Below are positions 48,301-60,108 of a stretch of DNA of 64,000 nucleotides, piece by piece. The first letter of the stretch is position 1. Each line of letters opens with the position of its first letter. The position numbers and the translations under genes were made by a program. The notes beneath the pieces were generated by a model. It was not told the origin of the DNA and made no database searches. It worked only from the letters and a program-made list of their open reading frames with translations. The stretch covers positions 62,001 to 126,000 of the forward strand of contig JAGVRJ010000014.1 of NCBI GenBank assembly GCA_019059635.1, given 5' to 3'. Origin of the DNA: Proales similis. Its lineage: Eukaryota; Rotifera; Eurotatoria; Ploima; Proalidae.

Positions 48301-51300
48301 TGGCGCACTGGTCGATGCCGACCTCGAGAAGAACAACGCTCGGATCGAGCGAGCTGAGCCATTGTTCGAAATGACCGCGTTCATGCGAAAGGATGCCAAT
48401 AAGCCGCTCTCGTTTGTGAATTGGCGAGCCGTGCACCCAATACCGAACGTCGACCGCGTTCTGTTCGGGCACGTTCATCAAGCTGAACACCTCGAGCTTC
48501 TCGTGCGACTTAATCTGGTAAATGGTCTTGGCCAGGTGGCTCTTGATCTTGTCCAGAAGCGAGAAGCCGTCCGGTGAGAAGCGAGTCTCAATCAACCTTT
48601 CGGCATTCAAACCGCCGATTCGAATGGACGCGCTGTTTTGCAATGCCTCAGACCGAATCGATCTGATCTCGACCTCGACACTGGCTCGTTGCGCCGGATA
48701 CTTGGGACGGGTGAGGTCCTTGACGCTCACACTGAAGCGATAAGTTCCCGGTGGCACTCCAGGCTTCAGAATGATCGAGCCCGGAGTTTTGCCCTCTGAC
48801 TCGCTGATGTCTTTGACGATCTCGAAATGATCGGCAACAAACTGGTCGGCCTCTTGCAGAACGAACTGCTTGTCTGCTGCGTCCCAGTCGTCCTCGTCCT
48901 CGGCGTAGACTGTTCCGATCAGAGTGGACCGATCGCTGACACTTCCCTCATAATCGTAGACGACTATTTTCTTCGAGCCCTCTCGATGCAGATTGTCATT
49001 CACATCGCCGATCGTGACGGTCAAATAGTTTATGCCGCCCATCGGCGGTGTGCCGCTGTCACGGATCATGATCGGCACCTTGTACTTCTTGCATTGATTT
49101 TTACGCTCGAAGCCGAAACTGTACGACGCAGAGACGAGATCAGAACGGCAGTCGCCTCCTTCTCGGTCGAACGTGTCCAGTGTGTAAATATTGGCGTGGC
49201 CTGGACTCATGTGGTCCTGGACGAAACTGAGATTGAACTTGGCCTGGCCTGTTGCGGGCCATGTTTGAGCTCGGTCGATCAAGGAGAATGTGAATGGGGC
49301 TCCATTGCTCGGCTCGTCGAGGTCTTTGGCGAACACAGAAACGACAAACTGGCCAGGCGGCGTGTTTTCCATCACCACCGGCGAGTAGTTGTCGGCGAAT
49401 ATGGGAAAGTTGTCGTTGACGTCAGTGAGCTCCAGAATGAGAGTGGCGATGCCCGTTTGCGGTGGGTAGCCGTGGTCAGTGGCAAACACTCTCAGAATGT
49501 ACTTGTCCTTTTGCTCTCGATCGAGCTTGTCCAAATTGAACAGGCTGCCGTTTTGATCGATGCTGAACTTGTGGCTGCCGTCCGACTGCCGATCAAGCGA
49601 GTACGTGAATTGTTTGTTGAGTTCTTTGGTGTCTGAGTCGTTTGCACTGAATTTGGCGATCACAGTGAACGGCTCGATCGACTCGGCGATGAGCACGTTC
49701 TTGACCGGCTCTTCGAATCGAGGCGCCTCGTCGTTCACGTCCTCGATGTTTATGAAGACGGTCGTGTAATTGGTCGCAACTCCGTCGGTGACGCTCACGT
49801 TCAACTTGAACAGCAGATGCATCTCCGGCGGGTCGTAGTTGACTCGTTTGGCGAGACGAACGAAGCCGCTGTTGGCGTTTCGTTCCGTGTCCACTTTGAA
49901 ATAGGTCGGCTCGCGGACACCGCCTTCGCAGTCGAGCTCGTCATTGCCAGTGTAGACGCGTTTGGTGATCAGACACTCCGATTTGAGCGAGTATGTGAGC
50001 TCGGCGTTCGGGCCAATGTCTCGATCAGTGGCGGTGACCACCAGCACTCGGTCGCCGATCTGTGCGCTCTCCTCGATCGTTTCGGTGTAAGTACCAGACT
50101 GGAAAGCCGGCGCCTGGTCGTTGGCATCATCGACGTAGATTGTCACTTGGCCGCAGCCGCGCTTGCCGCTTCCGTCCGTGGCGCACACTTCGATTGTGTA
50201 TTTGTCGATTTGCTCGCGGTCGAGCATCACGTTCTGGTAAATCTGTCCGGTGGTGTCGTTTATGCTGAACACGTCCACGTTGCCAAACTTCTTGTTCTCG
50301 GCTATTTGATAGGTGAGCACCGCATTGGAGCCCATTTTGGGATCGTCATAGTCGTTGGCGGTCACACTCATGATCAGCGAGCCCGGCGGCGAGTTCTCCA
50401 CAATGTGACCGACATACGGCGGCTGATCGAACACGGGCGAGTTGTCGTTTATGTCAATCAAGCGAACGTTAACGACCGCTGTGCTGTCCATGCTGCCCTC
50501 CATGCCGCCTTCGTCGCTGGCAATCACATTGAACGACCAAACAGGGCGCCCGTGTGGATAGTCACGGTCGAGCTTTTCGGCCAGGATCACTTCGCCGCTG
50601 TTCGGGTTTATGCTGAACGGCCGGAAAGCGGTGCCGTTCATAGTGTAGTTGTAGTTGATTTTGTAGACAATTGTGTTGGGACGCTTTATATCGCCGTCGG
50701 TCGCGTTGATTTTGAGAATCACTCGCGGAAAGTTGAGGTCTTCCTCGACCAGTTCGATCTCGTAGGGCGGCGCCTGCGTGAATATGGGCGGATTGTCGTT
50801 GACGTCAAGCAACTGGACCGCCACCCGAGTGGACGCGTTGTGCAGGCCATCGCTCACGGTCAGTGTCAGCATGTAATGGTCGAGCGTCTCGTAGTCAAGT
50901 TTGCCGCTGTTGGCCACGTAGATCTCGCCGATCGACTCGCGAACGCCAAACACGTTGTCGTCATTGCCGTCGGTGATCAAATAACGCAATCGGTCGTTCT
51001 CGTCCGGATCTTCGGCCTGGATGCTCACAATGGGAGTGCCGCGCTCGGCAGCCTCGCTGACCGACGCAGAGTAAATGCTCTGGTTAAAGAACGGATCGTT
51101 GTCGTTTACGTCAGTGACGTCTATTCGCACATTGGTCGTTCGACAGTTGGGCGTGTTCATGTTCGGCCGATCGGACATGGCCGAATCGCAGGCAGTGACG
51201 TCAATGAAAAACACGGGCGATCGCTCGCGGTCCAGCACTTGCAGAGTTGTGATGTTGCCGGTGTAGGGGTCGATTTGGAACTTGCGTCCGTGCTCCTGGT

Positions 51301-54300
51301 CACTGATCGAGTAGAGGACCACATTGTTGGGCGGACTGATGTCCTTGTCTTCGGCCGTGACTTTGGTCACGTAGGTGCCTGGCGGTGCGTTCTCGCTCAC
51401 GTCGGCCAAGTACGTCGGTGAGGTGAACAGCGGTATGTTGTCGTTCGAGTCAAGTATTTCTACTCGAACAACGCCGATGATCTCCATTGGCTGCGCGGCC
51501 GCGTTTTGAACTCTCACATGCAGCTCGTAAAAGTTCTGGGTCTCGGCATCCAGCGGCTGGTAGACGATTATCTTGCCCCGATATCGATTGGTGCCGGCCA
51601 CACGCTCCTGCTGGATGATGAATGACTCTGGCTGAGGCTTGGGCGAAAAGTCAAATATGAGGCGGCTATTGGGCGCGTAGTTGGACTCGGCCTCGAGCGT
51701 CTCAATCACTTGATTGAGCGAAATGGCCTCCGGAATGCGCACGGTTCGTTCGAATCGTTTCTCAGTTTCGGGCAGCCACCTTGGCGGCTCGTTGTGGCGA
51801 TCAGCAAACACGATGCGCACTCGTGTAGAGCCCGAACGTGTCGGCACTCCGCCGTCCTCGGCAATCAGATTGAACCCGATGCTCTCCTCGCCGCGCCTCA
51901 TCGACGCCGCCAGCTCTCGCCGCAGAGAGATCATTCCAGTGGTTCGATCGACGCTAAAATAGTCGGCGTAGGGACCGACACGCTCGATCCTGTACGTGAT
52001 CTCGGCGTTCTTGCCCGAATCTTGATCGCTGGCGATTATACGCTGCAGATTAGTGCCGGGACGTGCGTCGTACTTGACCGACACTTTGTACTCGGTCTCG
52101 TAGAAACGAGGCGGATGGTCGTTTATGTCTCTGACTTTGATGCGAAACGAACACGCGTCCGAGAGCGGATGGGGCCGACCTCTGTCTTTGGCCTTGACGG
52201 TCACACTGTACTCGTTGAATCGGCTTGTTGACTCTCGATCGAACACGGTGTTGGTCGTGATCAGGCCGCTCTGAGCATCGATTCTGAACGGCATGTCTCT
52301 CTCGTTGGCATGAGTGCTGAGAATCTCGTACTCGACCTCGCCATTCTCTCCCTTATCTTCGTCGACCGCTCTGACTTGAATGACACTCGAGCCGACCGGA
52401 AGCTCCTCGTCCACTTCGGCAACACTTGAATAGCCGTCGCAGTCCTGAAATTTGGGCGCGTGGTCGTTTATGTCACGGATCTTGATCACCAAAGTGGCCT
52501 CCTCTCTGTTCTGGCGTCGTTCGCATCTCTCTTCCTCTCTCGAGTTGTAGCGATTGATCTCGTCTACCCGGAAGCCGTCAGGACCACAGCAGCATGAGCC
52601 GTCGTCGATGGCGTAGACGGTAAAGTTGTAATAGTCCTCTTGCGGATTGATTCGGCGGTCGGCTCTGATCTTGACCAGGCCGGTCTTGTGGTCGATTTCA
52701 AACGGGCCACTCTCGTCCTTGAGTCGGAAGTGAACTGCGTCGCCGTCTGCGTCACTGGCCTGCACCGTGGTCACGTAGGCGCCAGGCGGGGCGTTCTCGT
52801 CCAGAGTGGCCAGAATGACCTTCTGCTCGAACTGAGGCAACTCGTCGTTCACGTTGCTGATCGGGATCGAGGCTTTGGCCGATGCGCACAGTCTCGGCTC
52901 GCCACGATCGCACGCGGTCACATCGAAGCGATAAGTGTGCTGCGCTATTTCGTAGTCAAGCGGGCCAGAGTTGTAGATGCGAGCTCGTTGAGAAGCAACT
53001 GCCTCAATGTAAAAGCTGGCATCGCTCAGCGTCCAATCTATTTGGCCGTTGGAGCCGCTGTCGCGATCCTGCACTTCGACCTCGAGCATGAACGAGCGCG
53101 GCGCGATGTCTTCGGCCACAGGCCGGGTGCGCACATACTCGGACAAGGTGAACTGAGGCGCATTGTCGTTGGCGTCTTCGATCTGAATTGTGAGTCGAGC
53201 CGAAGAGGCGAGCAGCCAGCCAGACTGCTCGTTGACGTAGACGACCAGATTGTACTCGCGCTTTTCTGTTTCGTAGTCCAACTTGCGCGCCAGAATGACG
53301 GTGCCGTTCTCAGAATAAATGCTAAACTCGTCCGACTGCCTTCCCTCGCTTGTGAGCAGAGAATAGCGCAAATGGCGTTCATTCAATGGATCAGGGTTGA
53401 AGGATTTGGCTCGGACCAAAGCGACCGTTTGTCCGATCTCTGCGCTCTCGCTCAGGCTGACGCGGTACTCGCTCTGATAGAACTGGGGCGCTCGTTTGCC
53501 GACGACCACGTTGAGCTCGGCGAATATTTCCTGCGGCACAGGCGCTCGCAGATCGCGCGCGCTCACCAGAATTCGATAAGAGTCGAATTGAAGTGGCGCG
53601 CCCGGCTCGGTAAAGAGCTTTCCCTCTTTCATGCTGAAACGGGTCGTGTTCGGCGACTTGGAGTGAAGTGTGTAGCTGATTTGAGACTGCGAGTCTGGGT
53701 CTCGCGCCTCGAACGTGAATATAACGAGCCCGGGTCGAGGATCGCGTTCGACCACGGCCGTGTACGGCACTGGCTCGTCCATAGTCCACGCGGGCAGCTC
53801 ATCGTTTGTGTCCAAAACTTTGATTGTGATCGGCTTGACGTCCCTGGCGTTGCGCTTTTCCGATCGCCTCGTGAATATGATGCGAAACTCATGCAGGCCG
53901 CCGCCGGTCTCGAAGTCGAACGGCGCCGTTATGTTCAGAATGGGCTGGTCAGGCGCGACTACTTTGATTCGCTCGCGCACGTAGTCGCTCGCTTCGAGCT
54001 CATACTCGCTCCACACATGGTCGTAGATTTTTACTGTGGTCTGGATGCCGACAGTCTGCTCTGTGATGGCCAGCTGACTCGACTTGAGCATGTTCAAGTT
54101 GCCAATTAGAGCTCGAGTATTACGTGAGCCCAACAGCTCGAAGCGCTCGTCTGTCGCACTGTGGCTGTTGGTCAGCTCAATGAACAAAAACTTGGCTTCG
54201 GATTTGGTCTGAATCAGAAGGGAGATTGACTCGTTGCCGATCGGTTTTCTTTCACTTTGCAAAAGCAGTTGACTCTTATCGACTGAGAATCGAAGATAAG

Positions 54301-54796
54301 AGGCGCATTTCAGACAGGCGATGTTGACGTCTTCGATTAAAAGTGACGGAAAGAGCTGAATGAGATCTACGCGAGCCGAGTCCGATTGAGTCGAAAGCGC
54401 CAGGCGTTTGTAGACGAACAGGGACTCGGTGTCCACAGGCTCGTCACGAAGCTCAATAAACAGGCGAGGGGTCCAAGTGCATGTCGGGTCTAGCTTGAAC
54501 TCGAACCGTCCTGGCTTAAGATCGTAAAGGTCGCGAGGCACCAAGGACACATTTGTGCTGTTGGCCAGCGCAAGAACATACAGCGGCTGTATTGGGCCCA
54601 CTGGCTGCGGATCGAGTTTGTTGATTTGCTGGCAAGGATCAATACTGAACGTAATTGGCGTTCGTTCAGACAGTTGGCTAATTGACACCTGTTTTAGGTA
54701 ATCGTTGCAGTAGAGGGCCGTGGCCGACCAATGACAGAGCGTCAATGTCGCCACGATTGCGAACATGCGGATACTATTGCTGCTGCCGCTCGTCAT
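45327..54796 (-). CDS. CadN: Neural-type classical cadherin (CadN-like)
   Basis: Four exons on the minus strand (54796..46135, 46038..45899, 45832..45712, 45658..45327) code 3084 residues; the first exon is 8662 nt. After a signal peptide (about residues 1-27) come about 15-16 cadherin repeats marked by DxND motifs such as IEDANDNAPQF, VTDVNDNDPFF and LIDINDNSPVF. Next are EGF (CLNGGVCISHG...CQCPQGFDGPRC), laminin-G, EGF, laminin-G and a final cysteine-rich EGF. One membrane helix lies at about 2866-2897. The tail has the p120-type juxtamembrane region (DEVRETIINYVEEG) and the beta-catenin site (PPYDSLQEYAYEGEGS, then LDDIKNWGPKF). This order matches Drosophila CadN, a homophilic adhesion receptor of axons. 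The 96-nt intron 46039..46134 cuts the membrane helix and is stop-free; splicing restores a continuous helix. Intron 45833..45898 starts with GC. All introns sit in the last tenth of the gene. Confidence 0.95.
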
Positions 54797-57123
54797 GCTC
54801 GCAGCGATCTAAATCAAGTAAAGTGTTGAGAATAACCAGATCGGACGGTGAGGCGGGAAAAACGGCCAAAAGTACAGCACGAGAGGAAGAGCGAGAGAGA
54901 GAGGGAAATGGTGATTCGATAAGTAAAGTAGGCAAGAGAGAGAGAGAGCGAGTGGGCGATGATGGCGAACTCGCAAATCGATTCCGTCTGTTGGACGATG
55001 CGATGGGCCGTTCGGCATTATGTTAATTAAGATCCAAAATCGAACAGGCTCGGTCAATGGGCGAGTTGATATCGATCGCTGGAGCATCATCATCGGCCGG
55101 CGTCGACATCAAGCGGCTATCATAAAATGCTCATTATGAGCCATTTCCACGATGGCCGGCATAAGGTCGACGACGTCGGCATGAGCGGTCACGCCTCAAC
55201 TCGCGCCGCACAGCCGGCCAACGGCCTGGCGCGCATGCCGTTCAGCTTCCATCATTCGGCACATGCAATCAAAATAAAGAGAATCCGTTTAACCGCTTAG
55301 TGGGCAAGCGTCAGAAGAAAAACGTTTGCCCTCGAAACAGAGGCGAACATGGATCGACCGCTTGACCGTTAATTGTCCCACGAGTGAGGCAGACTAGCGC
55401 TGGCCACGGCTAATAACAAATAGAGATAGTTGAATGAGTTAATGACGCGGACAAGCCCAAGCCAGGAAGTGGAGCGCCTGCTCTAAAATCAACGACCAAA
55501 GTCTGAATAGATAGTTAATTCGCGCCATGGAGTGCACACATTCTCTGCTTCGAGCGAGTCGAGTTAGAACAGGGCTTAGAAGGAGGTGCAGACGGCCAGG
55601 ACCGAGGAGAGTGGAGGGCGGTAGAGAAGCTCGAGTTAATCGGAGCCGACCTCAAGTCAATTTGAATTGAACTGATGCGAGATAAGTGCAGTGAATGAGT
55701 GCTTGTTTATGCAGTCGACCGAGCAGATGGCCGCTCAAGGTATTTGCCATTAAATGAAACGATTTAGAGCTCGTCACTGGCCTCGGGCTCTGTCACTCTA
55801 TCTCTTCCCTTATTTCAATGTGTTCGTGCTGCTATGATGATGATGATGATGCTTAGCACGCACCGGACGCATCATCGCCATTGACACGCCATTGACTCGT
55901 AAAGCCGGCGGTCAGGCAGCGATGTTTTCGCCTTATTATCGCCTATTTATCCGACAAGGTAGATGGCGTCACGCTGACAATCCTCCTCTTTAATCTTTCA
56001 TTCGCTTTAAAGCTTCTATGATGCTTGTTCCTTCTATTCTCCTCCTGCCATGAAGAATTAGAGTTAGCAGGCGGAATTGGATGAATGAGCGAGTGCCCGG
56101 GCGATCGGCTCTGGGTTATGATCATGATTATGATGAGTGCTCGCCTCCGCTCTGCGTGAGCTTCGTTCCGGCAGATGGTCGGAACAAACCAATTCAATCG
56201 ACAAGCCAAATAGCCGCTGCCGCCTCTCTCTCTCTATTTTTCTTACTTTTCCAGTCCAGGCCAACAAAACTTTTCATATTTCCATTATTTATTTAACTCG
56301 CTCGTTTGATGCCAATTCTTTTGGGTGACTAAATCTCCCGAGCTCTTAAACTTTGGCCATGTTCACTCGTTCCCCACTCGACATCGAGTCCTGGCTCCCC
56401 TCCCAATTCTTCATAATGACATAAATGCAATAAAAAGTGAATTTCGAAATTCGATCTGAAAAAAAAACGAGAAAAAGGCTTACTTTCAAGGTAAAATCGA
56501 TATAGAAAAAGTATAAGGGTAGGAGCTCGCGACTAGACTTAGACATTTCACCAAATTAGATTCAGACGGATGCGAAAACCGAAAGCAAACGTTGACTGAA
56601 AATGACATATTTCATTAACTTGAGCCGACCTGAACTCTACAGCCTTCGCGACGTAAATTCGGACAATTTTTCGGTTCCATCAAAATCAGTCGATTGATAA
56701 GCTTAATTGAGAATTTCATAAAGTTAACCGTAGTACATTGAATTGGCTGTTCGAGGCCGCCCTGGTGCGTGGAAGCAAGCGATTATGAAATATACAATAT
56801 TAAAATAAAATCGTTATTCCTGGGCATAAGCTTGTGCGACCGACTGTCATTTCTCACGTTTGTTCGTGTCTAAGCCCTGAAAGGATTTTTTCCTGGCCGA
56901 AACTGGGTTGAAATTAAAGGAGAAACCTTCCTCCACTGACTCAGCTGAATCAGTCGGAGAGAGAGAGAGAGAGAGCTAGAATTGAGAACGGCTTCATCAT
57001 CAGGCGCAATAACGACAGCCAGCAATCTATCGATTAAATTGGTCGAGAAGGAAGCAGAGGATAAATATTTGCTCTAAATCGATTTGACGTATATTTGGCG
57101 TTGAATTCACTCACACAACTGAA
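54797..57123. other. Divergent intergenic region between CadN and the tetraspan pair
   Basis: About 2.3 kb. GA repeats lie near 54893-54950 and 56956-56975, and an ATG repeat near 55833-55851. Short open frames have no domains. It presumably contains the cadherin promoter and enhancers on the left and the tetraspan promoter on the right. No RNA gene recognised. Confidence 0.5.
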
Positions 57124-57911
57124 ATGTTCTACCAAGACATGAGCCAAAGTGGAAACTATTACGGCGCCTATCCGCCACCACCTGGCTATCAAGTCAACGG
57201 CCCAGCCGCAGGAGTTTACTATAGCCAAGCTGGCTACGGACAAGAGTATAATGGCGCAATGCAGCCGGGTGGGATGCCGCCACCGGGAATGACACATGCG
57301 CCTGGCATTCAGCCGATGATTGTGGTCGCTCCGGCGCCCATGATAATGAGCGCCGAAATGATGAATCAGAAGGTCAAAGAGAAATATCCCAAAGTGTTTG
57401 CGATCGTTGTGGCCGTTCTACTTTTGCTTATCGGCATCGCAGCAATCATATTGCAGGTGGTGTTGATTATCAATCGCGGATCGTTTTATTTCATCGGCAG
57501 TGGCATCTGGGTGGGCGCCTATCTGCTCACTGAAGCCGTTCTAATTCTAATCACTGGTGAGCAATCTGCTTCAATCAAGTGCGCGCTCGCCGACTTAACC
57601 ATGTTTTGAACATTCAAGTTAAGGTATTGAAGCATGGCATAATGATCTGCACTTGGATAATGGCCTCGTTCGGCCTGATGATCTGCTTTATTGGCCTGAT
57701 CGGAATGAACATAATGGCCCTGGCGTCCGCAGCCCCATGCCAAACAACCGGACGCTTCTACAACGAGGAAGATTGCCCAGAAAAGCGGCTAATGCCCGTT
57801 AACATTGTGATGATCGTGCTCGGTGTTGTCTGCTTGGTTATTCACTTTGCCTATTTCATAACGATCAGCACCAAATTTGGGCAGAGGCGGAGACGGATCG
57901 GCATGTACTAG
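57124..57911 (+). CDS. Four-TM membrane protein with a Pro/Gly/Tyr-rich N terminus (MARVEL/MS4A-like), copy A
   Basis: Two exons (57124..57556, 57619..57911; intron 62 nt) code 241 residues. The first 80 residues are Pro, Gly, Tyr and Met rich (YYGAYPPPPGYQV, GYGQEYNGAMQPGG) and cytosolic by prediction. Four hydrophobic helices follow: from VFAIVVAVLLLLIG, from FIGSGIWVGAYLLTEAVLI, from GIMICTWIMASFGLMICF, and from VNIVMIVLGVVCLVI. The loop between helices 3 and 4 holds two cysteines (APCQ, EDCPEK). The tail is basic (RRRRIGMY). The intron splits helix 2 from 3 in phase 1. Helices 1-2 with a KYPKVF lead-in recall MS4A/CD20 or MARVEL proteins, but I cannot assign an ortholog. The gene 325 bp downstream has the same plan and intron position. 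A poly(A) signal AATAAA is at 57963-57968. Confidence 0.8.
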
Positions 57912-58236
57912 CTGAATGAGTTTGAATGAGTCGGCATTTAACAGAACTGTGATAAAAAGTGAAATAAAATTTAATCTAAATGGGCCTCTTTAGACGGATC
58001 TTTACTTGACTCGGATGGCGACCAGTTAGAGCGTCATCATGAAAACTTGACGTGAGGCCTGGGGCGAGCTGATGGCTCATTTATTGAATTATGAGTCGAA
58101 AGTCCTTGTCATACGACTTGACGATAAGAACTCGTTATCGTTTTTTAACAAATTCTCTCTCATCGCGCGTACACACACATGTACGTAGAAGAGAAGGGCC
58201 AGAAAGAAGAGGTTCAAGTCGCAGGTGGGCTAAAGC
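57912..58236. other. Spacer between the tandem tetraspan genes
   Basis: Contains the poly(A) signal of copy A (57963-57968) and presumably the promoter of copy B. Nothing else is seen. Confidence 0.6.
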
Positions 58237-58844
58237 ATGATTGTCTCCAGACAAGAGACAAGCAATCGGACTCAGTTCGAAAGCTTTCAAATGTACGGCA
58301 CTGAGAGTCGCGCCCAAGTAGAGGCTCGTCTTCAGAACGACTATCCAAAGATATTTGCGGCCATTTTCGCCACTTTGCTCATTCCGACCGCTCTGGTCTG
58401 CATTCTGCTTCAAATTTTGCTATTCATCGGCTTCGGTCCGATGTTCTATACGGCGCACGGAATAATTGCCGGCATTTACTTTTTATTCGAAGCCGGATTC
58501 ATTCTGCACACAGGTAAATTGAAACCAAGCGCTCTGCTTGTTCGATTAAAGCAGCTGGTTGGTTAAAAGCCAGAAAAACGACCTACAGACTCACTTACAG
58601 TTCGATGATTGTGAGCATCGTCGGTCTTGCCTTCTGCATGCTTTTTCTGATCCTCTTCAACAGCTTGGGCGTCTACTTTGTCTACAGTGGACTGTGCTCA
58701 ATCAGCATCTTGTTTTGCTTTAATCGCTTTCAAATTCTGTTCAATTTCATCATGCTCTGGATCGGAATTCTCATCACCATTCCTCACATGGTCTTCATTG
58801 TCATGTTGGCGAGCAAAATCGGCCTCAAGCGACTGCGCATTTAG
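58237..58844 (+). CDS. Four-TM membrane protein, tandem paralog, copy B
   Basis: Two exons (58237..58513, 58570..58844; intron 56 nt) code 183 residues. It lacks the long Pro/Gly-rich N terminus of copy A; the start here is the first ATG (MIVSRQETSN), and a later ATG in MYGTESRAQ is also possible. The helix 1 lead-in NDYPKIFAAIF mirrors EKYPKVFAIVV in copy A, and helix 2 ends ILHTG where copy A has ILITG. The intron is at the same position and phase, which supports tandem duplication. Only one splice acceptor (after TTAAAAG at 58569) keeps the frame open and gives a normal intron length. Helices 3 and 4 follow, and the tail is basic (GLKRLRI). The extracellular cysteines of copy A are not conserved. 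A poly(A) signal AATAAA is at 58862-58867. Function unknown. Confidence 0.75.
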
Positions 58845-60108
58845 GCCGCGCTGGAAGAGCGAATAAATGGCAAAGAATAATAAACGGCTTCGTCAAATGA
58901 CGTTTTCCAACCCATTGCCCTTGGTCGTATTCTCGCTCTCCTAACTCTTTTGCCCCTCGTTCTCTGCTCTGCTTTCTTGTTGATCAACGTGAACTGAACC
59001 AAAGTTCTCTAAAGCCTTATATCAAAGCGACGCTTGACGCCCTGACGAATGCTGACGAATGCCTGACGGAAGCAGAGTGACGAATGCGCTCCGGTTTGGT
59101 TCATTTATTTTTCCAATAATCAGCAGTCGATTTCAATTCAATTTTGCCTACTTGTCGGTAAATAAAGACCAAAACAGCAAACTAGAACAAACTGCCTCGG
59201 GTCGCAACATTTATTTATTATTCATGTCTGACACTGGAAGAATTCAATTCATTGACGCAGCGGTGGAATGGCAGAGGCCTGAGTGAGGTGAGAGCGGGAT
59301 GAGAGTGCGACGCACGAGATTATGTCAGTGGCATCCAAATGAAGCATTCTTTTCTTTGCAGTCGAACGAGAGATGGGATCAGTGATTATGTCATGCAGAG
59401 AGTCAGAGCAGAAGCCCGAAATTAAAGACAAATCAGAAAATTGGAGCAGACGAAGAAATGAATGACGAATTGAAAAAGCAGTTGGGCCCGCTGTCGGTCC
59501 TTAGGCCCTTGCTAACGAAGCCAAAGACCAAGAGAGAGAGAGAGAGAGAGAGAGAGGAGATTAAGCCGAGTCATTGATCAAACGAAGATATTTCACTTTC
59601 ATGCTCACTTGCGCAAACTTCTGCTTGAAAAAAGAAATATTGTAAAGAAAACACTTGTGAGTCTTGCTTGCCTATTTACTTAACAGATTTTTGAAAATCA
59701 AGTTAAATAAAGAGCAATGCGCACAAGCACGATGATGACGACGACGACGAATTTCGATTGCTCGCTCTTAAACAGACTCGATTATTTAAATTCTAAATAC
59801 AGGCAGGCAGGCAAGTAAGCAGCGCTCTCTCTCTCTCTTTTATTCAACAGTGGCAGCTAGCATTACCTCGAGCCGAGTGTAAATCAAATTGTTAGTTTTT
59901 GTTGCTGCGCATTCATCGCACAATAATTGCAACCGCAAACCGCCAACCGTCGCTTGCACTCCTGGCTGATCTGTTTTGTTCATTTCCAGTCAGAGTTGAG
60001 CTCTTACATTCGTTCTGATTCACTTTATTAAAAGAGACCGTTTTAGACGTTGCATTTCAAGTTTTTGTTTTATCGCTTCAAGTAAGCAGAGCCGAATTTT
60101 CCAACCGA
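58845..60108. other. Intergenic region upstream of the ADAMTS-like gene
   Basis: Holds the copy B poly(A) signal (58862-58867), a GA microsatellite at about 59531-59556, a GAC/GAT repeat near 59735-59750 and a GGCA repeat near 59800-59815. The open frames are short. No gene or RNA recognised. Confidence 0.5.

Noticed and set aside
49817-51421. Plus-strand open frame of 534 codons opposite the cadherin gene (also 52640-54109, 489 codons)
   Set aside because: They are antisense shadows of the conserved minus-strand cadherin repeats, caused by codon bias; their translations contain no domain.
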